64,000 nucleotides of DNA from Pseudomonas orientalis. GTDB taxonomy: Bacteria; Pseudomonadota; Gammaproteobacteria; Pseudomonadales; Pseudomonadaceae. Below, one piece after another: positions 1-8,198 of this stretch. Location: assembly GCF_001439815.1 (NCBI RefSeq), contig NZ_JYLM01000002.1, positions 744,001-808,000 on the forward strand. Reading direction: 5' to 3'. The notes under the pieces are model-generated. The model saw nothing but the letters and a program-made list of their open reading frames with translations. It searched no databases and was not told the DNA's origin. The position numbers and the translations under genes were made by a program. The stretch's first letter is position 1. Each line of letters opens with the position of its first letter.

Positions 1-749
1 CCACCGGCACGCGGATCATGGCCGCCGCCGCGCCGAACATTACCAAGCTCAACCTGGAGTTGGGCGGCAAGGCGCCGGCCATTGTACTCGCGGATGCCGA
101 CCTGGAGCTGGCGGTCAAAGCCATCCGCGATTCGCGCATCATCAACACCGGCCAAGTGTGCAACTGCGCCGAACGGGTGTATGTGCAACGCAAGGTCGCG
201 GATCAGTTTATCGAGCGCATCAGCGCGGCGATGTCGGCCACCCGCTACGGTGATCCCATCGCCCAGACCGACGTGGAAATGGGCCCGCTGATCAACCGTC
301 AGGGCCTCGAAAGCGTCGACCGCAAGGTTCGCACCGCGCTGAGCCAGGGCGCGACCCTGATCAGCGGCGGGCAGATTGCCGACTTAGGCGCGGGCTTCCA
401 CTTCCAGCCAACGGTCTTGGCCGGGTGCCGCGCCGATATGGAGATCATGCGAGAAGAGATCTTCGGCCCGGTGTTGCCGATCCAGATTGTCGACGACCTC
501 GACGAAGCCATCGCCCTGGCCAACGACTGCGACTACGGCCTGACCTCGTCGATCTATACCCGCGACTTGGGTAAGGCCATGCACGCGATACGTGAGATCG
601 ACTTTGGCGAAACCTACGTCAACCGCGAGAACTTCGAGGCCATGCAAGGCTTTCATGCCGGCGTACGAAAATCCGGGATCGGCGGTGCCGACGGCAAGCA
701 CGGCCTGTACGAATATACCCATACCCATGTGGTTTATCTGCAGAGCTGA
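1..749 (+). CDS. aldA: Lactaldehyde/aldehyde dehydrogenase, AldA type (5' end outside window)
   Basis: Partial NAD-dependent aldehyde dehydrogenase; the frame is open from base 3 and the N-terminal half lies outside the window. The catalytic glutamate segment ELGGKAP and the catalytic cysteine segment GQVCNCAERVYV are visible, and the tail (ENFEAMQGFHAG, then VVYLQS at the very C terminus) is characteristic of E. coli-type AldA. AldA oxidises L-lactaldehyde to L-lactate. The genes downstream handle L-rhamnose, and the non-phosphorylating L-rhamnose pathway ends in pyruvate plus L-lactaldehyde, so the role fits context. It is the first visible gene of a plus-strand operon, followed by a 70-bp gap. 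Substrate assignment is by context. Confidence 0.85.
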   Translation, partial: TGTRIMAAAAPNITKLNLELGGKAPAIVLADADLELAVKAIRDSRIINTGQVCNCAERVYVQRKVADQFIERISAAMSATRYGDPIAQTDVEMGPLINRQGLESVDRKVRTALSQGATLISGGQIADLGAGFHFQPTVLAGCRADMEIMREEIFGPVLPIQIVDDLDEAIALANDCDYGLTSSIYTRDLGKAMHAIREIDFGETYVNRENFEAMQGFHAGVRKSGIGGADGKHGLYEYTHTHVVYLQS

Positions 750-819
750 GCAGTTTAAACCGGGCCATGCACGCTAGCGTGCGGGCCCTTCCGATTTCGC
801 TTCTGATAAGGACTGCGCC

Positions 820-1701
820 ATGCCCCTGACGCTCTATAGCGGCCCGATCATCGACAGCCACCTGCACCTGTTTGATCCGCGCCGCCCCCAGGGCATTCCC
901 TGGCCCGAGCCGGGCAACCGGTTGTACGCCGCGCACCTGCCGGCGGACTACTGGGCCCTGGCCGGCCCACACAATGTGATCGGCGCGATTGCCGTGGAAG
1001 CCAGCCCGTGGCGCGACGATAACCGCTGGCTGCTCGACACACTGCGCAGTGAGCCGCGCATGCTGGGTTTTGTCGGCAACCTGGACCCGCTGCACCCCGA
1101 CTTCGCCGCCGACCTCGAAGCGTTGACGGATGAGCCGCTGTTTCTCGGCCTGCGCTACGGCAACCTGTGGGACCGCGACCTGCTGCACGACCAGACTCGC
1201 CCCGGCTTTATCGATGGCCTGCGCCAATTGGCCGCCTGCGGCCGGGGCCTGGACAGCGCCAATCCGACCCCGCGCTTGATCAAGGCGTTGTTGCACCTGA
1301 GCGATGCTTTGCCACAGCTGCGCATCATCGTTGATCACCTGCCCAACGCCCAAGTGCCGGCGGGTGAAGAAGCCGCCTGCCACGCCGACCTGCTGCGCCT
1401 CGCCGAGCGCCCGAATGTGTTCGCCAAACTGGCGGAAATCCCCCAGCTCGGGCCGCACGGTTTGATCACCGACACCGCGTTCTACCATGACCGCCTGGCC
1501 GTGCTGTGGGAGGCCTTTGGCGAAGAGCGTTGCTTCTTCGGCGGCGACTGGCCCAACAGCGATCACCTGGCGAATTTCGCCACCACCCTGGGGCTCGTCA
1601 AACAGTGCATGGCCGACAAACCCGAGGCGGTGCAAGCGAAGTTCTTCCTGCATAACGCGGTGCGCATCTACACACCGACGCCGCCCCATGGAGACCAGTG
1701 A
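820..1701 (+). CDS. Amidohydrolase-family lactonase, probable L-rhamnono-gamma-lactonase
   Basis: A 293-residue metal-dependent hydrolase of the amidohydrolase-2 (TIM-barrel) family. The N-terminal metal motif IIDSHLHLFDP is present, followed by DHLPNA in the middle and FFGGDWPNSD near the end, which supply the usual His and Asp ligands. Relatives hydrolyse L-fucono- or L-rhamnono-1,4-lactone to the open sugar acid. Between an AldA-type dehydrogenase and rhamnose mutarotase/RhaT/dehydrogenase genes, the most likely step is L-rhamnonolactone to L-rhamnonate (LraB function). Its TGA overlaps the next ATG by one base (TGATG), indicating translational coupling. Which lactone it uses is inferred from neighbours. 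Confidence 0.8.
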   Translation: MPLTLYSGPIIDSHLHLFDPRRPQGIPWPEPGNRLYAAHLPADYWALAGPHNVIGAIAVEASPWRDDNRWLLDTLRSEPRMLGFVGNLDPLHPDFAADLEALTDEPLFLGLRYGNLWDRDLLHDQTRPGFIDGLRQLAACGRGLDSANPTPRLIKALLHLSDALPQLRIIVDHLPNAQVPAGEEAACHADLLRLAERPNVFAKLAEIPQLGPHGLITDTAFYHDRLAVLWEAFGEERCFFGGDWPNSDHLANFATTLGLVKQCMADKPEAVQAKFFLHNAVRIYTPTPPHGDQ

Positions 1702-2021
1702 TGCAGACCCGTGCCTTGCGCATGAACCTCAACCCCGGCCAGGCCGCCGAGTATCGCCGGCGCCATGACCAGATCTGGCCGGAACTGGCCCAGGCCCTGC
1801 TGGACGCGGGCGTGGTGGATTACCGGATTTTCCTCGATGAGCCGGCCAACGCGTTGTTCGCCGTGCTGACCCACGAGGACGTGCATGGCCTGGATGAACT
1901 GCCCGGTACCGCGTTGATGCAGCGCTGGTGGAACTATATGCAGGACATCATGCCCAGCCACCCGGATGCCTCGCCGATCAGTGTCGACCTGCTTCCCATG
2001 TTCCAACTGACGCGCCCCTGA
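1701..2021 (+). CDS. rhaM: L-rhamnose mutarotase
   Basis: A small 106-residue protein of the RhaM/YiiL family, close to the usual 104 residues. Family hallmarks are RRHDQIWPEL near residue 20, QRWWNYMQDIMP in the C-terminal third, and the PDASPISVDL tail. RhaM interconverts alpha and beta anomers of L-rhamnose in the cytoplasm. I start it at the ATG overlapping the previous stop codon rather than the GTG three bases earlier. It sits directly before RhaT, which delivers the sugar, and before the dehydrogenase that uses the correct anomer, so it is best read as the second step of the operon. Confidence 0.9.
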   Translation: MQTRALRMNLNPGQAAEYRRRHDQIWPELAQALLDAGVVDYRIFLDEPANALFAVLTHEDVHGLDELPGTALMQRWWNYMQDIMPSHPDASPISVDLLPMFQLTRP

Positions 2022-2061
2022 TCCAACCGACCCACAACAACAATAAAAAGGATTCGACTAC

Positions 2062-3120
2062 GTGGAAATCATTCTCCTTGGTGTGATTCTGCACTTTATC
2101 GGCGGCTTCGCTTCCGGCAGTTTCTACATCCCCTACAAGAAGGTCCGCGGCTGGGCCTGGGAAAGCTACTGGATCACCGGCGGCCTGGTGTCCTGGCTGA
2201 TCGTGCCACTGATCGCCGCCCAACTGACAGTGCCCGGCTGGGTGGAAATCCTGCGCACGGCCGACACCGGCACCCTGCTCTGGACCTATATGTTCGGCGT
2301 GCTGTGGGGCATCGGCGGGCTGACCTTCGGCCTGACTATGCGTTACCTGGGCTTGTCCCTGGGCATGTCGTTGATCATGGGCCTCACCTCGGCCCTCGGC
2401 GCTCTGATGCCGGCCCTGTACCGCGACCTGTTCACCACTGAAACCGAAGGTACGTTGACCTCGATGCTGGCGTCCCAGGGCGGGCATTGGGTGCTGTGGG
2501 GCGTGGCGGTGTCGCTGGTCGGTATCGCGGTGTGCGGCAAAGCCGGGCTGATCAAGGAACGGGAAGTGTCCCAGGCGGTGAAGTTCGCCAGTGTCAGCGA
2601 GTTCTCCCTGGGCAAGGGCATGCTGGTGGCGGTGATTTCCGGCGTGCTCAGTGCGTGCTTCAGCTACGGCATTTCCGCCGGCCGCCCACTGGCCGCCGCA
2701 GCAGTGGAACATGGTGCCAACAGTCTGTTCCAGAATAACGTGACCTTCATGGTGATCATGTGGGGCGGCCTCACCACCAATGGTATCTGGTGCCTGTGGC
2801 TGAACTGGCGCAACCGTACCTTCCATAACTACACCGACCGCAGCACCCCGTTACTGGGCAATTACCTGTTGGTCGCCATTGCCGGCACGCTGTGGTTCCT
2901 GCAGTTTTTCTTCTACGGCATGGGCGAAAGCCGCCTGCAGAACGACGCCAGTTCCTGGGTGCTGCACATGTCGTTCATCATCATCGTGTCCAACTGCTGG
3001 GGCCTGTATTTCCGCGAATGGCACGGCACCAGCGCCGCCAACAAGGGCGTTTTGGTAGCGGGTATCGCGGTGATCCTCGGCGCAATCGCCATGGTCGGCT
3101 ACGGCAATTATCTCGGCTGA
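2062..3120 (+). CDS. rhaT: L-rhamnose:proton symporter RhaT
   Basis: A 352-residue inner-membrane protein (E. coli RhaT has 344) with about ten hydrophobic segments. It opens with ILHFIGGFASGSFYIPYKK and contains WTYMFGVLWGIGGLTFGLT and YLGLSLGMSLIMG, all typical of RhaT. It takes up L-rhamnose with a proton. The start codon is GTG, with AAAAGGA about ten bases upstream. It lies 40 bp after rhaM and 29 bp before the dehydrogenase, in the same operon. Its presence is the best single argument that the operon substrate is L-rhamnose rather than L-fucose. Confidence 0.93.
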   Translation: MEIILLGVILHFIGGFASGSFYIPYKKVRGWAWESYWITGGLVSWLIVPLIAAQLTVPGWVEILRTADTGTLLWTYMFGVLWGIGGLTFGLTMRYLGLSLGMSLIMGLTSALGALMPALYRDLFTTETEGTLTSMLASQGGHWVLWGVAVSLVGIAVCGKAGLIKEREVSQAVKFASVSEFSLGKGMLVAVISGVLSACFSYGISAGRPLAAAAVEHGANSLFQNNVTFMVIMWGGLTTNGIWCLWLNWRNRTFHNYTDRSTPLLGNYLLVAIAGTLWFLQFFFYGMGESRLQNDASSWVLHMSFIIIVSNCWGLYFREWHGTSAANKGVLVAGIAVILGAIAMVGYGNYLG

Positions 3121-3149
3121 TGCCACTTACTTCTTGAAGGAGAGTTTTT

Positions 3150-3920
3150 ATGTTGCTTGCAGACAAAACCGTAATCATCACCGGCGCCTCCCGTGGCATT
3201 GGCCGCGCCGCCGCCCGTGAATGCGCACGCCAGGGCGCCCGCGTGGTGATCGGCCACAGCGGCAGCGGCCAGGGCACTGAGGCGGCGCTTTCGTTGATCG
3301 AGGAGATCAAGGCCTTTGGCGGCCAAGCCATCGAAGTAGGTGGTGATGCGGCCGACCCGGACACCGGTGACAAGCTGGTGGCCGGCGCAGTCCGGGCCTT
3401 CGGCAGCGTCGACGTGTTCGTCAACAACGCAGGCATCTGCCCGTTCCACTCGTTTCTGGATATGCCCCGCGAGGTCTACCTGAAAACCATCAACACCAAC
3501 CTCAACGGCGCCTACTTCGCCGTACAGGCGGCGGCCAACCAGATGAAGAACCAAGGCCGTGGTGGCGCGATCATCGCCGTCAGTTCCATCAGTGCGTTGG
3601 TGGGCGGCGGCATGCAAACCCACTACACGCCGACCAAGGCCGGGCTGCATTCGTTGATGCAATCCTGCGCGATTGCTCTGGGCCCCTACGGCATTCGCTG
3701 CAACTCGGTGTTGCCGGGCACCATCGCCACCGACATCAACAAGGACGACCTGGCCGACGAAGAAAAACTCGCCTACATGACCTCACGCACGCCGTTGGGT
3801 CGCCTGGGTGAACCGGATGATGTGGCCGGGCCGATCGTTTTCCTCGCCTCGGACATGGCGCGTTATGTGACCGGTGCTTCGTTGCTGGTGGATGGCGGGT
3901 TGTTCGTAAACCTGCAGTAG
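3150..3920 (+). CDS. Short-chain dehydrogenase, probable L-rhamnose 1-dehydrogenase
   Basis: A 256-residue classical SDR. The Rossmann cofactor motif TGASRGIG is at residues 11-18, NNAG near residue 92, and the catalytic Ser/Tyr/Lys set lies in SSISALVGG and HYTPTKAG. The C terminus TGASLLVDGGLFVNLQ is usual for the family. In the non-phosphorylating pathway L-rhamnose is oxidised to L-rhamnono-lactone by such an SDR (LraA/RhaD function), which the upstream lactonase opens. GAAGGAG lies at good spacing from the ATG. It is the last gene of the operon, followed by a REPIN. NAD versus NADP preference cannot be told from sequence alone. Confidence 0.82.
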   Translation: MLLADKTVIITGASRGIGRAAARECARQGARVVIGHSGSGQGTEAALSLIEEIKAFGGQAIEVGGDAADPDTGDKLVAGAVRAFGSVDVFVNNAGICPFHSFLDMPREVYLKTINTNLNGAYFAVQAAANQMKNQGRGGAIIAVSSISALVGGGMQTHYTPTKAGLHSLMQSCAIALGPYGIRCNSVLPGTIATDINKDDLADEEKLAYMTSRTPLGRLGEPDDVAGPIVFLASDMARYVTGASLLVDGGLFVNLQ

Positions 3921-3950
3921 CCACCGCTGCCCCAGACATCACACTTCCAA

Positions 3951-3990
3951 TGTGGGAGCGGGCTTGCCCCAATGCCAGTCAGTTAAAGCT
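3951..3990 (+). repeat. REP half-site plus outer repeat unit
   Basis: The tract tgtgggagcgggcttgcccc (3951-3970) is a P. fluorescens-type REP half. It runs into aatgccagtcagttaaag (3971-3988), the same outer motif that flanks the REPINs near 43878 and 60101. Here only the left-hand copy of the outer motif is present; none follows the REPIN at 4122. Confidence 0.7.
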
Positions 3991-3993
3991 TTT

Positions 3994-4122
3994 TGTAGGA
4001 GTGAGGGGGACGCCTAGTTCTTGCTCGCGAAAAATTCACAGGCACCGCGTTCATTCAGAAAGCACGCGTTATCGTTGACGTTTTTCGCGAGCAAGAGCTA
4101 GGCGCCCCCCTCGCTCCTACAG
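3994..4122. repeat. REPIN copy A, with matched insertions in both arms
   Basis: A large palindrome at the 3' end of the rhamnose operon. The outer arms tgtaggagtgag and ctcgctcctaca and inner arms cttgctcgcg / cgcgagcaag match the 100-bp REPINs at 29823, 43763 and 60132, but each arm carries an extra 14 nt (ggggacgcctagtt on the left, agctaggcgccccc on the right). The two inserts pair with each other at 12 of 14 positions plus one G:T wobble, so the long hairpin is preserved. The spacer is in the opposite orientation to copies B and D. Confidence 0.9.
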
Positions 4123-4372
4123 GCGGCGGGGTGCAGTTTATTGCTGATTTTTAGTTAGCACTCCAAGTGCGAGCACGTCGTTTATCGGCATTGGCAAAAC
4201 CATCGGCTTCAACCACCTCAACGAACAATTGCACACCATCGAAATCGGCAATAGTTCGGCACCGGCGAACCAGGTAGAAAACTGATCGAATGGTGACAAA
4301 AACTGACCGCCTTGCTGTGTAGATTCCAATCGGTGACGACCCCAGTCGTATGCCGGATTTTGGAGACGCATC
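4123..4372. other. Intergenic region upstream of the quinone-oxidoreductase gene
   Basis: About 250 bp of lower-GC sequence with no convincing gene. Minus-strand frames across it lack a ribosome binding site and recognisable domains. It probably contains the promoter for the gene at 4373; I cannot single out a clear -35/-10 pair. Confidence 0.4.
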
Positions 4373-5305
4373 ATGAAACGCATTCAGTACAGCAGGTATG
4401 GCGGGCCAGAGGTCATGCAGGTCAAGGACTTTGAACTCCCTCACCCAGGCGAAGGTGAGGTCGGTGTCAGCGTCAAGTTTTCAGCGATCAATCCCATTGA
4501 CTGGAAGCTGCGGACTGGGCAAATGAAGATCGTTACCGGTAGGAAATTCCCTCGCGCGATGGGAATGGATTTCTCTGGCAGGGTTATATCGGTCGGTACC
4601 GGCGTCACGCGATTCAACGTCGGGGACCCGGTGTTTGGACTCGCCCGTTTTAAAGAAAGCGGAGCATTCGGCCAAGCCCTTATCACAAAAGAGGCGTTTT
4701 TAGCCCATAAGCCGGATGATGTGTCATTCGAGCACGCCGCCTGTTTGGGTACCCCTGGTGTGACTGCCTGGAACGGGCTTATAGACAAGGCCAAGCTGCA
4801 CGCCGGCCAGCATGTCTTCGTCAATGGATGTGCCGGTGCCGTCGGCGAAGCCGCTGTACAAATAGCGCTGATGCAGGGGGCCGTCGTCTCGGGCAGTTGC
4901 AGCGACAGGGACATGCAGCGAGCAAAGTCGCTGGGTATGCAGACTGTTTATGATTATCGGAACCTGCAGCTATCGAGTATTGCCACTCGATTCGACGTGG
5001 TTTACGACACCGCGGCAACGCTGTCGATATCTGAAGGCGTTGCGACGCTAAAATCGGGCGGCGTATTTCTGGATCTAAACCCCGGCCCAGGCAAGTTTGT
5101 CCGCGCTTTGTTCGATCGCAGACTCAAAATAATCATAGGCTCACCGCGCGCCGAGATATTGGATCAGCTTGCCAAGGCTGCCATTGATAAGCGCTACAAC
5201 GTCCGAGTTGCGGAAACCGTTTCGATGGCCGAGGCGATTCGACTTATCACTGAGCTTGAGAAAGGCCGTAAGCTCGGCGGTAAAGGTGTCATCGCGATGG
5301 AGTAG
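4373..5305 (+). CDS. Zinc-independent medium-chain dehydrogenase (NADPH:quinone oxidoreductase family)
   Basis: A 310-residue MDR-superfamily protein. The N-terminal GroES-like domain has NPIDWKLRTG and GMDFSGRV; the Rossmann domain holds VNGCAGAVGEAAVQIA near residue 150, a glycine-rich NADPH site. The structural and catalytic zinc cysteines of alcohol dehydrogenases are absent, so it belongs with quinone/enone reductases. It is followed after two bases by a WYL-domain regulator, suggesting a two-gene unit. Base composition is less GC-rich and codon use less biased than the flanking operons, compatible with later acquisition. The actual substrate is unknown. Confidence 0.8.
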   Translation: MKRIQYSRYGGPEVMQVKDFELPHPGEGEVGVSVKFSAINPIDWKLRTGQMKIVTGRKFPRAMGMDFSGRVISVGTGVTRFNVGDPVFGLARFKESGAFGQALITKEAFLAHKPDDVSFEHAACLGTPGVTAWNGLIDKAKLHAGQHVFVNGCAGAVGEAAVQIALMQGAVVSGSCSDRDMQRAKSLGMQTVYDYRNLQLSSIATRFDVVYDTAATLSISEGVATLKSGGVFLDLNPGPGKFVRALFDRRLKIIIGSPRAEILDQLAKAAIDKRYNVRVAETVSMAEAIRLITELEKGRKLGGKGVIAME

Positions 5306-5307
5306 AC

Positions 5308-6012
5308 ATGGCCAGGAGTCACCGTTTGTTTGAGCTAATCCAAGTGCTGCGCCGACATCGCAGAACGGTGTCGGGGCAGACACTTGCGCTGGAACTGGGC
5401 GTTTCATTACGCACCATACGTCGCGATGTGGTGACCTTGCAGGGGATGGGCGCCGACATCGAGGGTGAGCCGGGCTTAGGTTATATTTTGAAACCTGGTT
5501 TTCTGTTACCCCCGCTTGCATTTACAGAAGAAGAAATACAGGCGCTTGTAGTCGGGGCCCAGTGGGTCAGTCGTCAGACAGACGATAAATTTGCCCTCGC
5601 GGTAAAGAACGCGTTGGCCAAAATCAATGCCGTGTTGCCTCTGGATATGCGTCACACCTTTGACGACGAAACGTTCTACGTGGGCGCCCGCTCCAACCTT
5701 TGCACTTCAATCGACCTGAGTGAAGTCCGATTCGCATTGCGCGACCAGCGCAAACTGCTGATCACCTTGTCGATATTCCACGCACCTGCAGATAAACAAA
5801 TTATCTGGCCGATCATGCTGGGCTTCATAGACGCAAAGCGCTTCCTGTCGGCGTGGTGTGAAGCGGACAACCGGTTCCGCGTGATAGCGATGGATGACAT
5901 CGCAAAACTGGAAGTGCTTGCCGAGCGCTATAGCCGCAACCGACGTCAGCTTATCAAGGAATGGCGAGCTCATGAGGTGTTGCCTTGTAACGGCTCTGGC
6001 AAGGAGTGCTGA
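5308..6012 (+). CDS. HTH/WYL-domain transcriptional regulator (YafY type)
   Basis: A 234-residue DNA-binding protein. Residues 1-60 form a DeoR-like HTH_11 domain (RLFELIQVLRRHR, then LGVSLRTIRRDVVTLQ). The rest resembles a WYL ligand-sensing region, with WPIMLGFIDAKRFLSAWCE in place of the more usual core. It begins two bases after the stop of the MDR gene and probably controls that gene. It is somewhat shorter than many YafY-like regulators. The ligand is unknown. Like its partner it is less GC-rich than the surrounding genes. Confidence 0.82.
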   Translation: MARSHRLFELIQVLRRHRRTVSGQTLALELGVSLRTIRRDVVTLQGMGADIEGEPGLGYILKPGFLLPPLAFTEEEIQALVVGAQWVSRQTDDKFALAVKNALAKINAVLPLDMRHTFDDETFYVGARSNLCTSIDLSEVRFALRDQRKLLITLSIFHAPADKQIIWPIMLGFIDAKRFLSAWCEADNRFRVIAMDDIAKLEVLAERYSRNRRQLIKEWRAHEVLPCNGSGKEC

Positions 6013-6324
6013 TCGGAGGAATAAACGACGTCGCACACCCGATGTGGATGGGGGCAAAAACTGGGGGCACAATTCGTTTATTTCAGGCTAAAAAACAACC
6101 GTCCTAGAGCCCAGTCAACATGTTCTTTGGCGATCCTGAGAGCCTTTGAGCGTCGTCAGCAAGCCTGTTCATCCTGATCACTTCAGCAGGCTGACCCCAT
6201 CGAGCAGTACCGCCCACTAAGCCGTTTGTTAAAGCGAGGGCTTGCGCCTAATATGCAAGTCGCACCTTGCATAACGACTGTCAAGGCTTGCTCATCACCC
6301 AGCCCGCATATTCGAAGGAGTGGC
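6013..6324. other. Intergenic region before the toxoflavin-like cluster
   Basis: About 310 bp without a supported gene. It contains a pair of direct repeats with a 13-bp period, tgggggcaaaaa (6049-6060) and tgggggcacaat (6062-6073). It also probably contains the promoter of the methyltransferase that starts at 6325. A long upstream extension of that reading frame exists (from 6226) but lacks a ribosome binding site. Confidence 0.4.
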
Positions 6325-7059
6325 ATGCAGATGAAAGAATCCAAAGAAGTGTACGAACGCATCAGTGAACAGTTCGAGGATTTCACCACCAGGGCCTCTC
6401 AACGCAAGGTCGAGGTCGACACCTTCCGTAGCATGGTCGGCAATGTCGAGGGCCTGCGTATCCTGGACCTGGCCTGTGGGCATGGTTTCTTCAGTCGCCA
6501 GTTGAAGGACTGGGGGGCGGCCAAGGTGCATGGCGTGGATATTTCCGAAAACATGATCTACCAGGCACGGCAGGCCAACGACGGTATCGCCTACGAAGTA
6601 CGGGACGTGGCGAAGATGGGCCGTATCGGCGCCTACGACATGGTGACGGCGGCCTGGCTGTTCAACTATGCCAGCAGTGTCGACGAACTGAGCAAGATGT
6701 TTCAGTCGGCGGCCGACAACCTGAAGCCCGGTGGTCAATTGGTGGCCTACACCGCCAACCCGTCGTTCGAACTGCAAAAAGGCAATTTCACCCGCTATGG
6801 GATTGAGGTGTTCGATGAAACCCCGGTCGCCGGCGGGTTTCGCTGCAACGCGCAGTTCATGTCATCGCCCCCCGCACCGTTTACCTACTATCGCTGGGAG
6901 CAAGGCGTGTACGAAGAAGCCGCACGGGTAGCCGGTTTCAACCAGCTCACCTGGGTCGCCCCGCTGATCAGTGAACACAGCCGCACCACCATGGGTGCGG
7001 GGTACTGGCAACTGTTCGAGCGCAACAGCCTGCAGATCGGTTTGACCTGCCGCAAATAA
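6325..7059 (+). CDS. toxA: SAM-dependent methyltransferase, ToxA-like
   Basis: A 244-residue class I methyltransferase. SAM motif I is LRILDLACGHGFFSRQL near residue 45, followed by VHGVDISENMI and a later DMVTAAWLFNYA segment. The start is taken at the ATG four bases after GAAGGAG (6314-6320); the ATG two codons later is equally possible. In toxoflavin clusters ToxA is an N-methyltransferase of this size that methylates the 7-azapteridine core. Here it lies on the plus strand, convergent with the RibD-type gene, with a 32-bp palindrome between the two genes. The toxA assignment depends on the neighbouring toxB/C/D/E-like genes. Confidence 0.72.
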   Translation: MQMKESKEVYERISEQFEDFTTRASQRKVEVDTFRSMVGNVEGLRILDLACGHGFFSRQLKDWGAAKVHGVDISENMIYQARQANDGIAYEVRDVAKMGRIGAYDMVTAAWLFNYASSVDELSKMFQSAADNLKPGGQLVAYTANPSFELQKGNFTRYGIEVFDETPVAGGFRCNAQFMSSPPAPFTYYRWEQGVYEEAARVAGFNQLTWVAPLISEHSRTTMGAGYWQLFERNSLQIGLTCRK

Positions 7060-7066
7060 TCGCGCA

Positions 7067-7098
7067 GTGATCGTTTCCACGCGCGTGGGAACGATCAC
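7067..7098. terminator. Palindrome between convergent genes, likely bidirectional terminator
   Basis: Near-perfect palindrome: gtgatcgtttccacg (7067-7081) followed by cgtgggaacgatcac at the right end (7084-7098). It begins seven bases after the toxA-like stop and overlaps the last four bases of the converging RibD-type gene. There is no T-run, so termination is inferred from position and fold. Confidence 0.6.
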
Positions 7099-8198
7099 GC
7101 CAGGGCGCTGACCGGCCGCAATCGCACCCGGATGTCCGCCCCTACCAGGCATTGCTCGATGATCGACAACGGTTGCGCCTGCCCAAGATCGGTCAAGCCA
7201 TCCAGCGCCAGCAACGGCCGTGCATCACTGCCCAGGAACATCGGGGCGATGTATACCAGCCACTCATCCACCAGGCCTGCCGCCGCAAAGGCGCCACACA
7301 ATACCGGGCCGGCTTCGACCTGGACCTCGTTGCACCCCTCCTCAGCCAGGACCGTCATGATCTGCCGCAGGTCAAGCCCTTCGCCGTCCAGCCCGACCTG
7401 CCGGAAACGCACACCCGCAGGAGGCGGGTGCAACGGCTGTGCGCCGGGCCCATGAAACACCAGGGTCGGTGCCGCGCCATCCAGCACATGGGCATTGGCA
7501 TCGCCCTTGAGGTGCTGGTCGAGCACCACCCGCAGCGGCGCGGAAAATGCCGTGTGCGGGTCGGGCAGGCGCACCGTCAGGCGCGGGTTGTCTGCCAGCA
7601 GCGTGCCGCTGCCGGTGAGCACGGCGCAAGCCCGGGCGCGCCACACTTGCACATCGTCCCGGGCCTCGGGCGAGGTGATCCATTTGGATTGTCCGTTACC
7701 CAGGGCCGTGCGACCGTCCAGGCTCATGGCCAGTTTGATCCGCAACCACGGCCGCTTGCGCTCGGTACGCGAGAAAAACCCCTGGTTCAACTCGCGCGCC
7801 TCCGGGCACGGCAGGTGTTCGACCTGCACCCCCGCCGCCTCAAGCCGCTCAACACCATAATGCTCATGCTGAGAGCGGTCGACACTGGCGATCACCACCC
7901 GCGCCACGCCGGCCTTGATCAATGCGTCGGCACAGGGCGGCGTGCGCCCATGACCGCCGCACGGCTCCAGGGTGACATAGGCGGTGGCGCCCCGAGCATC
8001 GACGCCCGCCTCGCGCAACGCATTGACTTCGGCGTGAGCCTGCCCCGCCCACTCGTGCCAGCCCTGGCCAAGCAGCAGGTCGCCCTTGGCGATCACGCAA
8101 CCGACCCGGGGATTCGGCGCCGTGGTAAAGGCGCCCCGGTCAGCCAGTTTCAGGGCGAGCCGCATGAAGTGCATGTCGCGCGCCAGCGCCAGGCTCAT
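7095..8198 (-). CDS. toxE: RibD-type pyrimidine deaminase/reductase, ToxE-like
   Basis: A 367-residue bifunctional RibD homologue. The deaminase domain (about 1-145) has HAEVN (His55, Glu57) and PCGGHGRTPPC (Cys80, Cys89), the zinc site; the canonical PCSHHGRTPPC is changed at two residues. The reductase domain begins near residue 150 with KLAMSLDGRTA and SGTLLADNPRLTVR. In riboflavin synthesis RibD converts the GCH II product to 5-amino-6-ribitylaminouracil phosphate. In toxoflavin clusters the ToxE homologue supplies the pyrimidine precursor. It overlaps the preceding methyltransferase by 4 bp (ATGA) and ends the operon. Absence of ribE/ribH beside it argues against a housekeeping riboflavin operon. 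Confidence 0.85.
   Translation of the reverse strand: MSLALARDMHFMRLALKLADRGAFTTAPNPRVGCVIAKGDLLLGQGWHEWAGQAHAEVNALREAGVDARGATAYVTLEPCGGHGRTPPCADALIKAGVARVVIASVDRSQHEHYGVERLEAAGVQVEHLPCPEARELNQGFFSRTERKRPWLRIKLAMSLDGRTALGNGQSKWITSPEARDDVQVWRARACAVLTGSGTLLADNPRLTVRLPDPHTAFSAPLRVVLDQHLKGDANAHVLDGAAPTLVFHGPGAQPLHPPPAGVRFRQVGLDGEGLDLRQIMTVLAEEGCNEVQVEAGPVLCGAFAAAGLVDEWLVYIAPMFLGSDARPLLALDGLTDLGQAQPLSIIEQCLVGADIRVRLRPVSALA

Noticed and set aside
3994..4122. CRISPR-like or tRNA-like structure
   Set aside because: The palindromes are REPINs; no spacer array and no tRNA fold is present in the window.
4138..4444. Minus-strand small genes upstream of 4373
   Set aside because: Two overlapping frames without binding sites or domains, one running into the MDR gene start.
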